A DNA stretch of 64,000 nucleotides from Neisseria lactamica (GTDB lineage: Bacteria > Pseudomonadota > Gammaproteobacteria > Burkholderiales > Neisseriaceae). Under the pieces are notes generated by a model. That model did no database searches. It was not told the DNA's origin and worked only from the letters and a program-made list of their open reading frames with translations. This document shows positions 43,088 to 51,271 of the stretch, piece after piece; position 1 is the stretch's first letter, and each line of letters begins with the position of its first letter. The translations under genes were made by a program, and so were the position numbers. The stretch is from the NCBI RefSeq assembly GCF_901482445.1, contig NZ_LR590477.1:372001-436000 (forward strand). Direction: 5' to 3'.

Positions 43088-43933
43088 TCAGCGGATTTTG
43101 CTGTCCAACAGGTAGCGCGCGCCTTTGTCTTGCGCCAGCAGCCGCGTGAGGGCGGGGAGGTTTGTCGCCAATTGTTCCGCCAACAGATAGGGCGGATTGA
43201 TGACGAACATTCCGCTGCCGTGCATACCGAAACCGTCGGTTTTCGGCGCGTGGACGTGCAGTTCGGCGTGAAGGTAGTTGTCGGGAACGAGTTTTTTCAG
43301 TTCTTCGGGCAGCTTGCGGCTTTCTTCGCGGCTCAAACAGGGATACCAAACCAAATAACAGCCGGACTCAAAACGTTTTAAAGCGGCTTTCAGCGTTTCC
43401 GTTACACGCCGGTAGTCCTGTTTTTCCTCGTAAGGCGGGTCGATGAGAATAACAGCGCGTCGCGGCGGGGGCGGCAGCAGGGAAATCAGCCCTTTGTAAC
43501 CGTCTTCGCGCAACACTTGTCCGCGTTTGCCCAGTTCTGCTTCGCCCATATTGTTTTGCAGATGGACAAAGTCGGTGGGGTGCAGCTCAAATAGGCGCAA
43601 TTTGTCGCCGACGCGGGTCAGCGATTGCGCCAGCCACGGAGAACCGCAGTAAAGTTCGGGCGAGGGCAGGATTTTTTGTATGTGCGCGGCAAAGTCAGAC
43701 AATTCGGCAGGCAGGTTTTGCGCCTGTCGGAGCAGGGCGATGCCTTGCCGGTATTCGCCGACTTTCTGCGCCTCGTTGCCTTCGAGATTGTACAAACCCG
43801 CGCCGCCGTGCGTGTCGATGTACCAGTAGGGCTTGTCTTTGCGGTTGAAATATTGCAGCACTAAAAACAAGGTGAAGTGTTTGAGCATATCGGCATGGTT
43901 GCCGGCGTGGAATGCGTGTCTGTAACTGAGCAT
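43088..43933 (-). CDS. rlmJ: 23S rRNA (adenine-2030-N6)-methyltransferase
   Basis: The 281-residue protein starts MLSYRHAFHAGNHADMLKH, the RlmJ signature. It continues YWYIDTHGGAGLYNLEG, YCGSPWLAQSLTR and the catalytic VILIDPPYEEKQDY, an N6-adenine methyltransferase DPPY motif, with KTDGFGMHGSGMFVINPPY near the end. It methylates 23S rRNA adenine 2030, using S-adenosylmethionine. It follows plsY on the same strand with a hairpin between. Confidence 0.95.
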   Translation of the reverse strand: MLSYRHAFHAGNHADMLKHFTLFLVLQYFNRKDKPYWYIDTHGGAGLYNLEGNEAQKVGEYRQGIALLRQAQNLPAELSDFAAHIQKILPSPELYCGSPWLAQSLTRVGDKLRLFELHPTDFVHLQNNMGEAELGKRGQVLREDGYKGLISLLPPPPRRAVILIDPPYEEKQDYRRVTETLKAALKRFESGCYLVWYPCLSREESRKLPEELKKLVPDNYLHAELHVHAPKTDGFGMHGSGMFVINPPYLLAEQLATNLPALTRLLAQDKGARYLLDSKIR

Positions 43934-43959
43934 AGTCGGTAAAACGGCGGGATATTCGG

Positions 43960-43990
43960 ATGCCGTCTGAAGCGGGGTTCAGACGGCATA
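43960..43990 (-). terminator. Uptake-sequence hairpin between plsY and rlmJ
   Basis: ATGCCGTCTGAA and TTCAGACGGCAT with a six-base loop, 20 bases after plsY on the minus strand. Confidence 0.75.
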
Positions 43991-44009
43991 AACAGGGATG
44001 GATGGGAAA

Positions 44010-44612
44010 TCAGCGGCTGCCGCCGATTTTGCTTTCTCTGCCTTCGAGCAGCTTGACGATATTACTTTTGTGGCGGAACAACACCAGCAGGGCGATAAGG
44101 AGCGTCGCCCAAATCCAAGAAGGGTGGGGCATAAAAAACAGTGCGGCAAGGGGGGCGGCGATTGTGGCGGTTAATGCGGCAAGGGAGGACACCTTGAAGC
44201 CGAATGCCATCACAAGCCAAATCAACGCGCAGACCAAGGCAGTTGCGGGAGAGAGTGCCAGAAGCACGCCCAATGCCGTTGCCACGCCTTTGCCGCCCTT
44301 AAATCCGAAAAACACCGGCCACATATGCCCGACCAGCGCGGCGAGTGCGACGGCAGCGATTGCGCTGTCGGATAAACTGAGCGGTTCTTGAAACACGCGT
44401 GCAAGCAAAATGGCAACCAAACCTTTGGCAGCATCGCCCAAGAGCGTCAGCGCGGCTGCCTTTTTTTTGCCGCTGCGTAAAACATTGGTTGCACCGGGAT
44501 TGCCCGATCCGTAGGTGCGCGGGTCGTCCATCCCGTAATACTTGGAAACGATGACGGCGAAAGAAAGTGAGCCGATCAGATAGGAAACGGCAACAGCCGG
44601 TATGTTGAACAT
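44010..44612 (-). CDS. plsY: Acyl-phosphate glycerol-3-phosphate acyltransferase
   Basis: PlsY makes lysophosphatidic acid from acyl phosphate in the inner membrane. The 200-residue protein has about five membrane helices and the family motifs SYLIGSLSFAVIVSKYYG, DPRTYGSGNPGATNVLRSG, and GHMWPVFFGFKGGKGVAT. It is divergent from folB, 55 bases apart. Confidence 0.96.
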   Translation of the reverse strand: MFNIPAVAVSYLIGSLSFAVIVSKYYGMDDPRTYGSGNPGATNVLRSGKKKAAALTLLGDAAKGLVAILLARVFQEPLSLSDSAIAAVALAALVGHMWPVFFGFKGGKGVATALGVLLALSPATALVCALIWLVMAFGFKVSSLAALTATIAAPLAALFFMPHPSWIWATLLIALLVLFRHKSNIVKLLEGRESKIGGSR

Positions 44613-44667
44613 TTGCGGTACTTTACTTAGAATGGTGCGGTTATTTTAGCAAAAAACGGGGCGGATT

Positions 44668-45024
44668 ATGGATAAAATCTTTTTGCACGGCATCAAGGCG
44701 GATACGCTTATCGGCGTGTACGGCTGGGAGCGCGAACGGTTGCAGACCCTGATTGTCGATTTGGACATCGGCATTCCCGAGAAAGCGGGTTCGGACGACG
44801 ATATTGCCAATACGGTACATTATGCCGAGGTATGCGAAACGCTGCGCCGACATCTGAAAGAACAGGATTTCCTGCTTTTGGAAGCGTTGGCGGAATATAT
44901 TGCCGATTTGGTTTTGGGATATTTCGGCGCGGTGTGGGTGCGCGTGAAAATCGTCAAGCCGGGTATTTTGGAAGGCGTGCGCGAGGTTGGAGTGGAAATC
45001 GAGCGCGGCAAGCGTGAAGATTGA
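44668..45024 (+). CDS. folB: Dihydroneopterin aldolase
   Basis: The 118-residue protein opens MDKIFLHGIKADTLIGVYGWERERLQTLIVDLDI, the FolB pattern, and contains YAEVCETLRRHLKEQDFLLLEALAEYIA and VRVKIVKPGIL. It acts in folate synthesis, splitting dihydroneopterin. It lies 33 bases before the Nudix gene on the same strand, suggesting an operon. Confidence 0.95.
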   Translation: MDKIFLHGIKADTLIGVYGWERERLQTLIVDLDIGIPEKAGSDDDIANTVHYAEVCETLRRHLKEQDFLLLEALAEYIADLVLGYFGAVWVRVKIVKPGILEGVREVGVEIERGKRED

Positions 45025-45057
45025 ACGGCAGAATAGGAAACGGAAAGGAGATATGAA

Positions 45058-45594
45058 GTGGATTTAAGGGAAGTAAAATTAGGCGGCGAAACCATTTACG
45101 AGGGCGGTTTCGTCAGTATCAGCAAGGATAAGGTCAGGCTGCCCAACGGTAACGAAGGGCAGCGCATCGTCATCCGTCATCCGGGCGCGGCGTGCGTGTT
45201 GGCGGTAACGGATGATGAAAAGGTCGTTTTGGTGCGGCAGTGGCGTTATGCGGCAAATCAGGCGACATTGGAACTTCCTGCGGGCAAGCTGGATGTGGCG
45301 GGTGAGGATATGGCGGCGTGTGCGCTGCGAGAACTGGCTGAAGAAACGCCTTATACCGCCGACAGCGTGCGCCTGCTTTACAGTTTTTATACGGCGGTCG
45401 GTTTTTGCAACGAAAAAATGTATCTGTTCGAAGCGGAAGGCGTATGTTTGGGCAGTACGCTTGCCAATGACGAAGACGAGATTACGGAAACCGTATTGAT
45501 GTCGAAGGAGGAAGTCCGTCAGGCATTGGCAAACGATGAAATTAAAGACGGTAAAACATTAATCGGTTTGCAATACTGGTTGATGAAGGATTGA
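45058..45594 (+). CDS. Nudix hydrolase, ADP-ribose pyrophosphatase-like
   Basis: The gene starts with GTG at 45058, set by AAAGGAG eight bases upstream, giving 178 residues. It has VVLVRQWRYAANQATLELPAGKLDVAGED and the Nudix box ending CALRELAEETPYT. The box has one extra residue between its first Gly and Glu, and a Pro where Gly is usual after EET. The overall pattern matches NudF/YffH-type ADP-ribose or sugar-nucleotide pyrophosphatases. Confidence 0.9.
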   Translation: MDLREVKLGGETIYEGGFVSISKDKVRLPNGNEGQRIVIRHPGAACVLAVTDDEKVVLVRQWRYAANQATLELPAGKLDVAGEDMAACALRELAEETPYTADSVRLLYSFYTAVGFCNEKMYLFEAEGVCLGSTLANDEDEITETVLMSKEEVRQALANDEIKDGKTLIGLQYWLMKD

Positions 45595-45605
45595 CAGGAT
45601 GTTGG

Positions 45606-45640
45606 AACTGCCCGCCGGAGTAGATCGGCGGGCAGTTTGT
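45606..45640 (+). terminator. Rho-independent terminator after the Nudix gene
   Basis: AACTGCCCGCCG and CGGCGGGCAGTT form a perfect 12-base stem with an 8-base loop, followed by TGTTTGG. It carries no uptake sequence, unlike most terminators here. Confidence 0.85.
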
Positions 45641-45808
45641 TTGGCGGATGGGGTATGGTTTTTCTGATTTCGGCTTCGGGGAGGCAAGGGTTCGGCTTGC
45701 CGTCGGACGCGCCCTTTAAAGTAATTTGTGCTTTAGTAATAGGAGTAGGGTATGGTATGGGCTGATAATTACCCAAAAGAACGTGATAATTTTTAAGAAT
45801 GGTTAATA

Positions 45809-45985
45809 ATGAAAATCTTTGTTACTAATTTTTTTTACTGGTTTATTAGTTTATTGGCTCTTTCTTATATACCATCTATTAATGCATGGCATGATGAATT
45901 AATAGATGATATTAATTTTGGCAAAAGGGTTATGATGGTTACTTTTTTTGCATTTTTAGACGCAGCAATAGAGAGTTTTTTTTAA
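45809..45985 (+). CDS. Small hydrophobic protein, 58 residues
   Basis: Reading from ATG at 45809 gives MKIFVTNFFYWFISLLALSY, then IPSINAWHDELIDDINFGKR and VMMVTFFAFLDAAIESFF, ending at TAA 45983-45985. It has a hydrophobic N-terminus like a signal peptide or membrane anchor, and a second hydrophobic stretch. No family is recognised. A strong hairpin terminator starts right after the stop, which supports it being a real transcription unit. The ribosome site is poor. Confidence 0.55.
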   Translation: MKIFVTNFFYWFISLLALSYIPSINAWHDELIDDINFGKRVMMVTFFAFLDAAIESFF

Positions 45986-45986
45986 T

Positions 45987-46025
45987 AAAAAGCCTTGGTA
46001 GGATAAACCTACCAAGGCTTTTTCT
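45987..46025 (+). terminator. Rho-independent terminator after the 58-residue ORF
   Basis: AAAGCCTTGGTAGG and CCTACCAAGGCTTT form a 14-base perfect stem with a 5-base loop, followed by TTTCTTTG. Confidence 0.9.
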
Positions 46026-46097
46026 TTGTTATAGACCTAACAGCTTAATTTGAGAACGGTAATTGGCACAGCCAGTATTTAAACAAGCGAAGCCGAT

Positions 46098-46412
46098 TTA
46101 TTGTTCTTCCTTTTTTTTATATAATGGTCTATTCATTGATGGATTACTTTTTAAGAATACAACATTAATAGTATCAGACACTCGTAAACATGAAATTTCT
46201 GATACAAAACCTATATAGGCTTGACCATGATAAAAAAATCTATAACGAAGAACTGGATATGAACTCTTACCTGTTAATCTCTCTTCAACAACTGCTTTTG
46301 TATGTATTGTTTCACCATATTTTAATAAAAAATCTGTAATTAATGAACAGTAAAGAGCATAAGATATACCTCCTACAATTATAAAGACAATTAAAATATT
46401 CTTTATTTTCAT
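46098..46412 (-). CDS. Small membrane-anchored protein, DUF3592-like
   Basis: This 104-residue protein has one N-terminal membrane helix (IKNILIVFIIVGGISYALYC) and an extracytoplasmic domain (VVEERLTGKSSYPVLRYRFFYHGQAYIGFVSE) that resembles DUF3592 domains. Function unknown. It is far more AT-rich than the surrounding housekeeping genes. It lies 78 bases downstream of another membrane protein gene on the same strand. Confidence 0.65.
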   Translation of the reverse strand: MKIKNILIVFIIVGGISYALYCSLITDFLLKYGETIHTKAVVEERLTGKSSYPVLRYRFFYHGQAYIGFVSEISCLRVSDTINVVFLKSNPSMNRPLYKKKEEQ

Positions 46413-46490
46413 TTTGAACGCTGGTTATTATTTGATTTCTAATATATGTAAATTCTTGAGAATTATAACTTTAAAGAAGATTTTTCACTG

Positions 46491-46838
46491 TTAACAATAA
46501 TCAAATATTAAGAACTTGATGAAGAGTACCGTGAGAACCATTAATAATAAATATAAAACATGTTTTATAAAAAACCTTTTAGTGACGACACCTTTATATG
46601 CTTCCTCCTTAGATAATAACATAAAAATCAAGTTTATAGAAGAAAAAACAAGAATTTCAACAATTAATATAGGGGTAGAAGTAAATACAAACCTCTGCAT
46701 GAAAATTGACCATGGATGCTCTTTATATGTTATCAAACTATGATGGCCATCCAGTGTAAAGAATGCTAAAAAGCTAACAATAGGTAACTCTATTAAAACA
46801 ATAGCTATATTCTTCCATTTATCATTTTTTTGTACCAT
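46491..46838 (-). CDS. Hydrophobic membrane protein of unknown function, 115 residues
   Basis: It shows three hydrophobic segments (IAIVLIELPIVSFLAFFTL, STPILIVEILVFSSINLIFML and VLYLLLMVLTVLFIKFLIF) and no recognised family. It is very AT-rich, like its downstream neighbour, and both were probably acquired together. No link to a toxin gene is visible in the window. Confidence 0.6.
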   Translation of the reverse strand: MVQKNDKWKNIAIVLIELPIVSFLAFFTLDGHHSLITYKEHPWSIFMQRFVFTSTPILIVEILVFSSINLIFMLLSKEEAYKGVVTKRFFIKHVLYLLLMVLTVLFIKFLIFDYC

Positions 46839-46945
46839 TGGAATTGCTCTATGTGATTCCGTTTACACTATAGTAATTTGTCCTCTTTATGCTTTCTTGA
46901 TTATACATAGATTATGTCAAAACCAAAGGAAGCAATTTTTTGCGG

Positions 46946-47305
46946 TTATTTGACTGCCGCCCCTATCTTCAGCCCGATCCAGGTCAGCAGCAGCGAACCC
47001 GCCGTATGTAGGAAAATATTGGCAAGTGCCGAAGCGGGACGATTCGATTGGAGCAGGGTTACGGTTTCCAGTGAAAATCCGGAAAGCGTGGTCAGGCTGC
47101 CGAGAAAACCGGTAATCAGCAGCAGCTTCCATTGCGGGTGGCTGACGGTTTCGGCAAAGATTCCGATAAGAAAAGCGCCTATCCAGTTGGCAAACAGGTT
47201 GCCTGTGGCAGGCGACATGGCGGCAGGAACGGCGAAGTTGAGCAACCAGCGCGCAGTTGCACCGAATGCCGCACCGATAGAAAGGGGGATGATGTTGGAA
47301 AGCAT
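46946..47305 (-). CDS. crcB: Fluoride exporter CrcB/Fluc
   Basis: The 119-residue protein with four membrane helices matches the Fluc family: MLSNIIPLSIGAAFGATARWLLN, GNLFANWIGAFLIGIF, ITGFLGSLTTLSGFSLET. Fluc dimers expel fluoride. I see no fluoride riboswitch upstream. It lies 28 bases downstream of the CbiM-like gene on the same strand. Confidence 0.93.
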   Translation of the reverse strand: MLSNIIPLSIGAAFGATARWLLNFAVPAAMSPATGNLFANWIGAFLIGIFAETVSHPQWKLLLITGFLGSLTTLSGFSLETVTLLQSNRPASALANIFLHTAGSLLLTWIGLKIGAAVK

Positions 47306-47333
47306 GGTTTTGTCTGCCTATGCCGTCTGAAGG

Positions 47334-48014
47334 CTACCGCCATATGCCGCGGTCGGACTTCAGATAGCGGTTGTCGTCGAAAGTGTTGATCCAATGCGGC
47401 TTCAGTGCAACAAATATGGCGGTGGCTATGCCGCTGAGGAAGGCTTCCGCCCACGCCAGCAGAATAAAGACGGGCAGGGCGGTCGTCCACAATATTTCGG
47501 ACGGAAAAGCGTTTGCGGCATCCAAAATACCGGTCAGCACCAGCCCGGTCAGCAGAATGCCGACGGCGGAAGCGAGAAAGCCGTTGACGAAAATAAAGAT
47601 GAAAATATTGGGCGGCAGGCGGTCGACCAGCATACGCGACAGGCGGTTGACGACAAGTGCGGGCAGAATCAGCACCAAAGCGTTCGACGGATATGCGCCG
47701 GCAGAACCGGCAAACAGCAGGTAGTAGGGCAACATCAGCAGCGCGGCAAGCCAAAAGGCGGCAGAGGTATCCACCATCAGAGCGACCAGGTTGACGGCGA
47801 GCAGGTGATAGCTCATTTGGGCAAGTTGTCCGCCGCCGGCAGAGGCGTTCAAACACCACGCGGCGGAGAAAATGACCACGCAGGCGGGGACGGCGGAACG
47901 GTAGCGGACGAGCGAGCGGAATGCCGACGGCGCGGATGCCGCCAATAGGAGGATGAGTGCGATCCATGAAGCCACCAGCAGCATATCCGAAAACCAAACT
48001 GTTTGGAAAATCAT
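47334..48014 (-). CDS. CbiM-like integral membrane protein (energy-coupling factor type), orphan
   Basis: A 226-residue protein with about six membrane helices. LNASAGGGQLAQMSYHLLAVNLVALMVDTSAAFWLA and LTGILDAANAFPSEILWTTALPVFILLAWAEAFLSGIATAIFV resemble CbiM/NikM S components that bind cobalt or nickel. The usual partners CbiN, CbiQ and CbiO are absent here, and the N-terminal His motif typical of CbiM metal binding is not visible. It may have another substrate. It appears to be the first gene of a unit with crcB. Confidence 0.7.
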   Translation of the reverse strand: MIFQTVWFSDMLLVASWIALILLLAASAPSAFRSLVRYRSAVPACVVIFSAAWCLNASAGGGQLAQMSYHLLAVNLVALMVDTSAAFWLAALLMLPYYLLFAGSAGAYPSNALVLILPALVVNRLSRMLVDRLPPNIFIFIFVNGFLASAVGILLTGLVLTGILDAANAFPSEILWTTALPVFILLAWAEAFLSGIATAIFVALKPHWINTFDDNRYLKSDRGIWR

Positions 48015-48183
48015 AACAATGCCGAAAAGACAAGGAAATGCCGGCCATTATACTGTCGGCGGGGGCAAACCGAAAGCCGCGCCGGTTTGTGCGGAATTGC
48101 CGGCCGGCTGTTTTGTTTGGGATGGAAACACGTTAAAATAAGCCGGTCTAATCGTTCATCATTCGTCTTGCGGGAAACGGCAT

Positions 48184-51100
48184 ATGTTTTGGATAGTTTT
48201 GATTGTTATTTTGTTGCTTGCCCTTGCCGGCCTGTTTGTTGTCCGCGCCCGCTCGGAACGAGAGTGGGTAAGGGAGTTGGCGGAGCGGCAGGAAGGCGGC
48301 GGACGGGCGGAGTTGCCGGAAATCAAAGACGGGATGCCCGATTTTTCCGAGCTTGCCCTGATGCTTGTCCGGGCGGTTAAGGCGATGGTGTGCTGCCTGT
48401 CGGACGGCATCGTCCGTTTTTGCCGGAATTATCTGGCACACGAGTCCGAACCGGACCGGCCGGCTCCTTCCGATGATGGAGACGGTGCGTCCGGTGCGCC
48501 TGAATTTCGGGATGAGGCCGGGGATACGGCGGATAAAGCGGATGAAGCGGTAGGATGCGCCCCGCAGGAGCGGACGGACGGCGGGGAAGATATTGAAACC
48601 GCCATCATCGGCAACCGCAGCATCTGTTCCGACCGGGAGAACGGCATCCCTATGCCGTCTGAAAGCGGGTATCCGCCTGTCCGCCCCGTGGTTCAAACGT
48701 TTCAGGAAATCACATTGGAAGAGGCGAAGCGGGCTTTGAACAATGCGCTTGCGGCGGCAAGGAAGGAGCGGTATATCGGCACGTTTGAAAAAAACGGAAT
48801 GGCCGCGCCCAAGGTACGGGTATCCGATACGCCGATGGAAGGGCTGCCGATTATCGGTTTGGACGACCCTGTGCTTCAGCGCGCGCGCGCGTTCGTTTCC
48901 GATGCGGACAAAAGCCCCGAGCCTTCGGACGATGCGTTCGAACCCTATTTTGAACGTGTGTCCCGGCCCGCACGCCGTGAAATTGAAGCCGGGCATTTCC
49001 CACCCCGAGGCAATGCCGGATTTGACGCGCAGCCGGCGGCAACGTCGCCGGCTGCGCCCCGGGGGGAATCCGTTTCAGACGGCATTGCCGGAGTCCGCCG
49101 CGTTCCCATCAATTTGAAAGAGCCGAACAAGGCGACGGTTTCTGCGGAGGCGAGGATTTCGCGGCTGATTCCGGCACATAAGGCTGCCGGTGCGGTGCGG
49201 TTCGGCGGTTTGCCGTCCGAACCTGAAAACGCGGCGGATGAAGCCCGTCCGGCCGGGGATTCGGATGAAGCTGCCGATGTCCGTATCGTAAAGCCTGCCG
49301 CGCCGGATGCGTGGGTGGTCGAGCCGCCCGAAGTGCCGGCGGTTGCCGTGCCTGAAATCGATATTCTGCCGCCTCCGCCCGTGTCGGAAATCTATGGGCG
49401 CGATGATGATTTGCCGGAGGGGTTCGAGCAGGCGTACGGCCGCCGCCTTGCCGAAATAGCCCGCCTTGCCTGCGATACGCCCGAAGGCGGTTTGCAGGAC
49501 GGGGAAGCAGGCAATCTTTCGGACGAAAGGGAGGAACAGGCCGGCAGCGAAAGAAACGAAGATGAAGACGGAGGTGGAGGCGGAGGCGGGCAATATCTGT
49601 CCGATGGGGGAGCGTCCCGGTATCGCGGCACGGATGCGGCGATGCCGTCTGAACGCCCGTCCTGCCGGGCATCGGATACGGAAGCGGATGAAGGGGCGTT
49701 CCAATCGGAAGAAACCGGTGCGGTATCCGAACACCTGCCGACAACCGACCTGCTTCTGCCTCCGCTGTTCAATCCCGAGGCGACGCAAACCGAAGAAGAA
49801 CTGTTGGAAAACAGCATCACCATCGAAGAAAAATTGGCGGAGTTCAAAGTCAAGGTCAAGGTTGTCGATTCTTATTCCGGCCCCGTGATTACGCGTTATG
49901 AAATCGAACCCGATGTCGGCGTGCGCGGCAATTCCGTTCTGAATCTGGAAAAAGACTTGGCGCGTTCGCTCGGCGTGGCTTCCATCCGCGTTGTCGAAAC
50001 CATCCCCGGCAAAACCTGTATGGGTTTGGAACTTCCGAACCCGAAACGCCAAATGATACGCCTGAGCGAAATCTTCAATTCGCCCGAGTTTGCCGGATCC
50101 AAATCCAAGCTGACGCTCGCGCTCGGTCAGGACATCACCGGACAGCCCGTCGTAACCGACTTGGGCAAAGCGCCGCATTTGCTGGTTGCCGGTACGACCG
50201 GTTCGGGCAAATCGGTGGGTGTCAACGCGATGATTCTGTCTATGCTTTTCAAAGCCGCGCCGGAAGACGTACGTATGATTATGATCGATCCGAAAATGCT
50301 GGAATTGAGCATTTACGAAGGCATCCCGCACCTGCTCGCCCCTGTCGTTACCGATATGAAGCTGGCGGCAAACGCGCTGAACTGGTGTGTTAACGAAATG
50401 GAAAAACGCTACCGCCTGATGAGCTTTATGGGCGTGCGCAATCTTGCGGGCTTCAATCAAAAAATCGCCGAAGCCGCAGCAAGGGGGGAGAAAATCGGCA
50501 ATCCGTTCAGCCTCACGCCCGACGATCCCGAACCTTTGGAAAAACTGCCGTTTATCGTAGTCGTGGTCGATGAGTTTGCCGATTTGATGATGACCACAGG
50601 CAAGAAAATCGAAGAACTGATTGCCCGCCTTGCCCAAAAAGCCCGCGCGGCAGGTATCCATCTTATCCTTGCCACGCAACGCCCCAGCGTCGATGTGATT
50701 ACAGGGTTGATTAAGGCGAACATCCCGACGCGCATCGCGTTCCAAGTGTCCAGCAAAATCGACAGCCGCACGATTCTCGACCAAATGGGTGCGGAAAACC
50801 TGCTCGGGCAGGGCGATATGCTGTTCCTGCCGCCGGGTACGGCCTATCCGCAGCGCGTACACGGCGCGTTTGCTTCGGATGAAGAGGTGCACCGCGTGGT
50901 CGAATATCTGAAGCAGTTCGGCGAGCCGGACTATGTTGACGATATTTTGAGCGGCGGCGGCAGCGAAGAGCTGCCCGGCATCGGGCGCAGCGGCGACGGC
51001 GAAACCGATCCGATGTACGACGAGGCTGTATCTGTCGTTTTGAAAACGCGCAAAGCCAGCATTTCGGGCGTGCAGCGAGCCTTGCGTATCGGCTACAACC

Positions 51101-51201
51101 GCGCCGCGCGTCTGATTGACCAGATGGAGGCGGAAGGCATTGTGTCCGCACCGGAACACAACGGCAACCGTACGATTCTCGTCCCCTTGGACAATGCTTG
51201 A
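48184..51201 (+). CDS. ftsK: DNA translocase FtsK, single N-terminal membrane helix form
   Basis: The 1005-residue protein has one membrane helix at residues 2-21 instead of the four usual in FtsK. A long acidic, Pro/Glu/Asp-rich linker follows to about residue 520, with the motor after it. The motor has Walker A GTTGSGKS at 670-677, Walker B FIVVVVDEFADLM from 790 and a gamma winged-helix end (ISGVQRALRIGYNRAARLIDQMEAEGI) that reads KOPS sites. It pumps DNA at the septum to resolve chromosome dimers. Uptake sequences inside the gene are translated (PMPSESG, AMPSERP, SVSDGIAG). I cannot tell whether a second FtsK is encoded elsewhere. Confidence 0.93.
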   Translation: MFWIVLIVILLLALAGLFVVRARSEREWVRELAERQEGGGRAELPEIKDGMPDFSELALMLVRAVKAMVCCLSDGIVRFCRNYLAHESEPDRPAPSDDGDGASGAPEFRDEAGDTADKADEAVGCAPQERTDGGEDIETAIIGNRSICSDRENGIPMPSESGYPPVRPVVQTFQEITLEEAKRALNNALAAARKERYIGTFEKNGMAAPKVRVSDTPMEGLPIIGLDDPVLQRARAFVSDADKSPEPSDDAFEPYFERVSRPARREIEAGHFPPRGNAGFDAQPAATSPAAPRGESVSDGIAGVRRVPINLKEPNKATVSAEARISRLIPAHKAAGAVRFGGLPSEPENAADEARPAGDSDEAADVRIVKPAAPDAWVVEPPEVPAVAVPEIDILPPPPVSEIYGRDDDLPEGFEQAYGRRLAEIARLACDTPEGGLQDGEAGNLSDEREEQAGSERNEDEDGGGGGGGQYLSDGGASRYRGTDAAMPSERPSCRASDTEADEGAFQSEETGAVSEHLPTTDLLLPPLFNPEATQTEEELLENSITIEEKLAEFKVKVKVVDSYSGPVITRYEIEPDVGVRGNSVLNLEKDLARSLGVASIRVVETIPGKTCMGLELPNPKRQMIRLSEIFNSPEFAGSKSKLTLALGQDITGQPVVTDLGKAPHLLVAGTTGSGKSVGVNAMILSMLFKAAPEDVRMIMIDPKMLELSIYEGIPHLLAPVVTDMKLAANALNWCVNEMEKRYRLMSFMGVRNLAGFNQKIAEAAARGEKIGNPFSLTPDDPEPLEKLPFIVVVVDEFADLMMTTGKKIEELIARLAQKARAAGIHLILATQRPSVDVITGLIKANIPTRIAFQVSSKIDSRTILDQMGAENLLGQGDMLFLPPGTAYPQRVHGAFASDEEVHRVVEYLKQFGEPDYVDDILSGGGSEELPGIGRSGDGETDPMYDEAVSVVLKTRKASISGVQRALRIGYNRAARLIDQMEAEGIVSAPEHNGNRTILVPLDNA

Positions 51202-51215
51202 TTTTTTGCAAATGG

Positions 51216-51252
51216 AAATGCCGTCTGAAGACTGTTTCAGACGGCATTTTTA
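51216..51252. terminator. Uptake-sequence hairpin between convergent ftsK and proA
   Basis: AAATGCCGTCTGAAGA and TTCAGACGGCATTTTT with a short loop, serving both strands. Confidence 0.85.
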
Positions 51253-51271
51253 TCGGATGTTTGAATTCGGA

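Noticed and set aside
46516..46743. 75-residue plus-strand frame in the AT-rich patch
   Set aside because: It lies opposite the membrane protein gene at 46491-46838, which has a better hydrophobic pattern.
46946..47400. Fluoride riboswitch before crcB
   Set aside because: The gap to the upstream gene is only 28 bases, too short for the motif.
49075..51159. 694-residue minus-strand frame opposite ftsK
   Set aside because: Antisense shadow rich in Arg and Phe; the ftsK motor motifs are on the plus strand.
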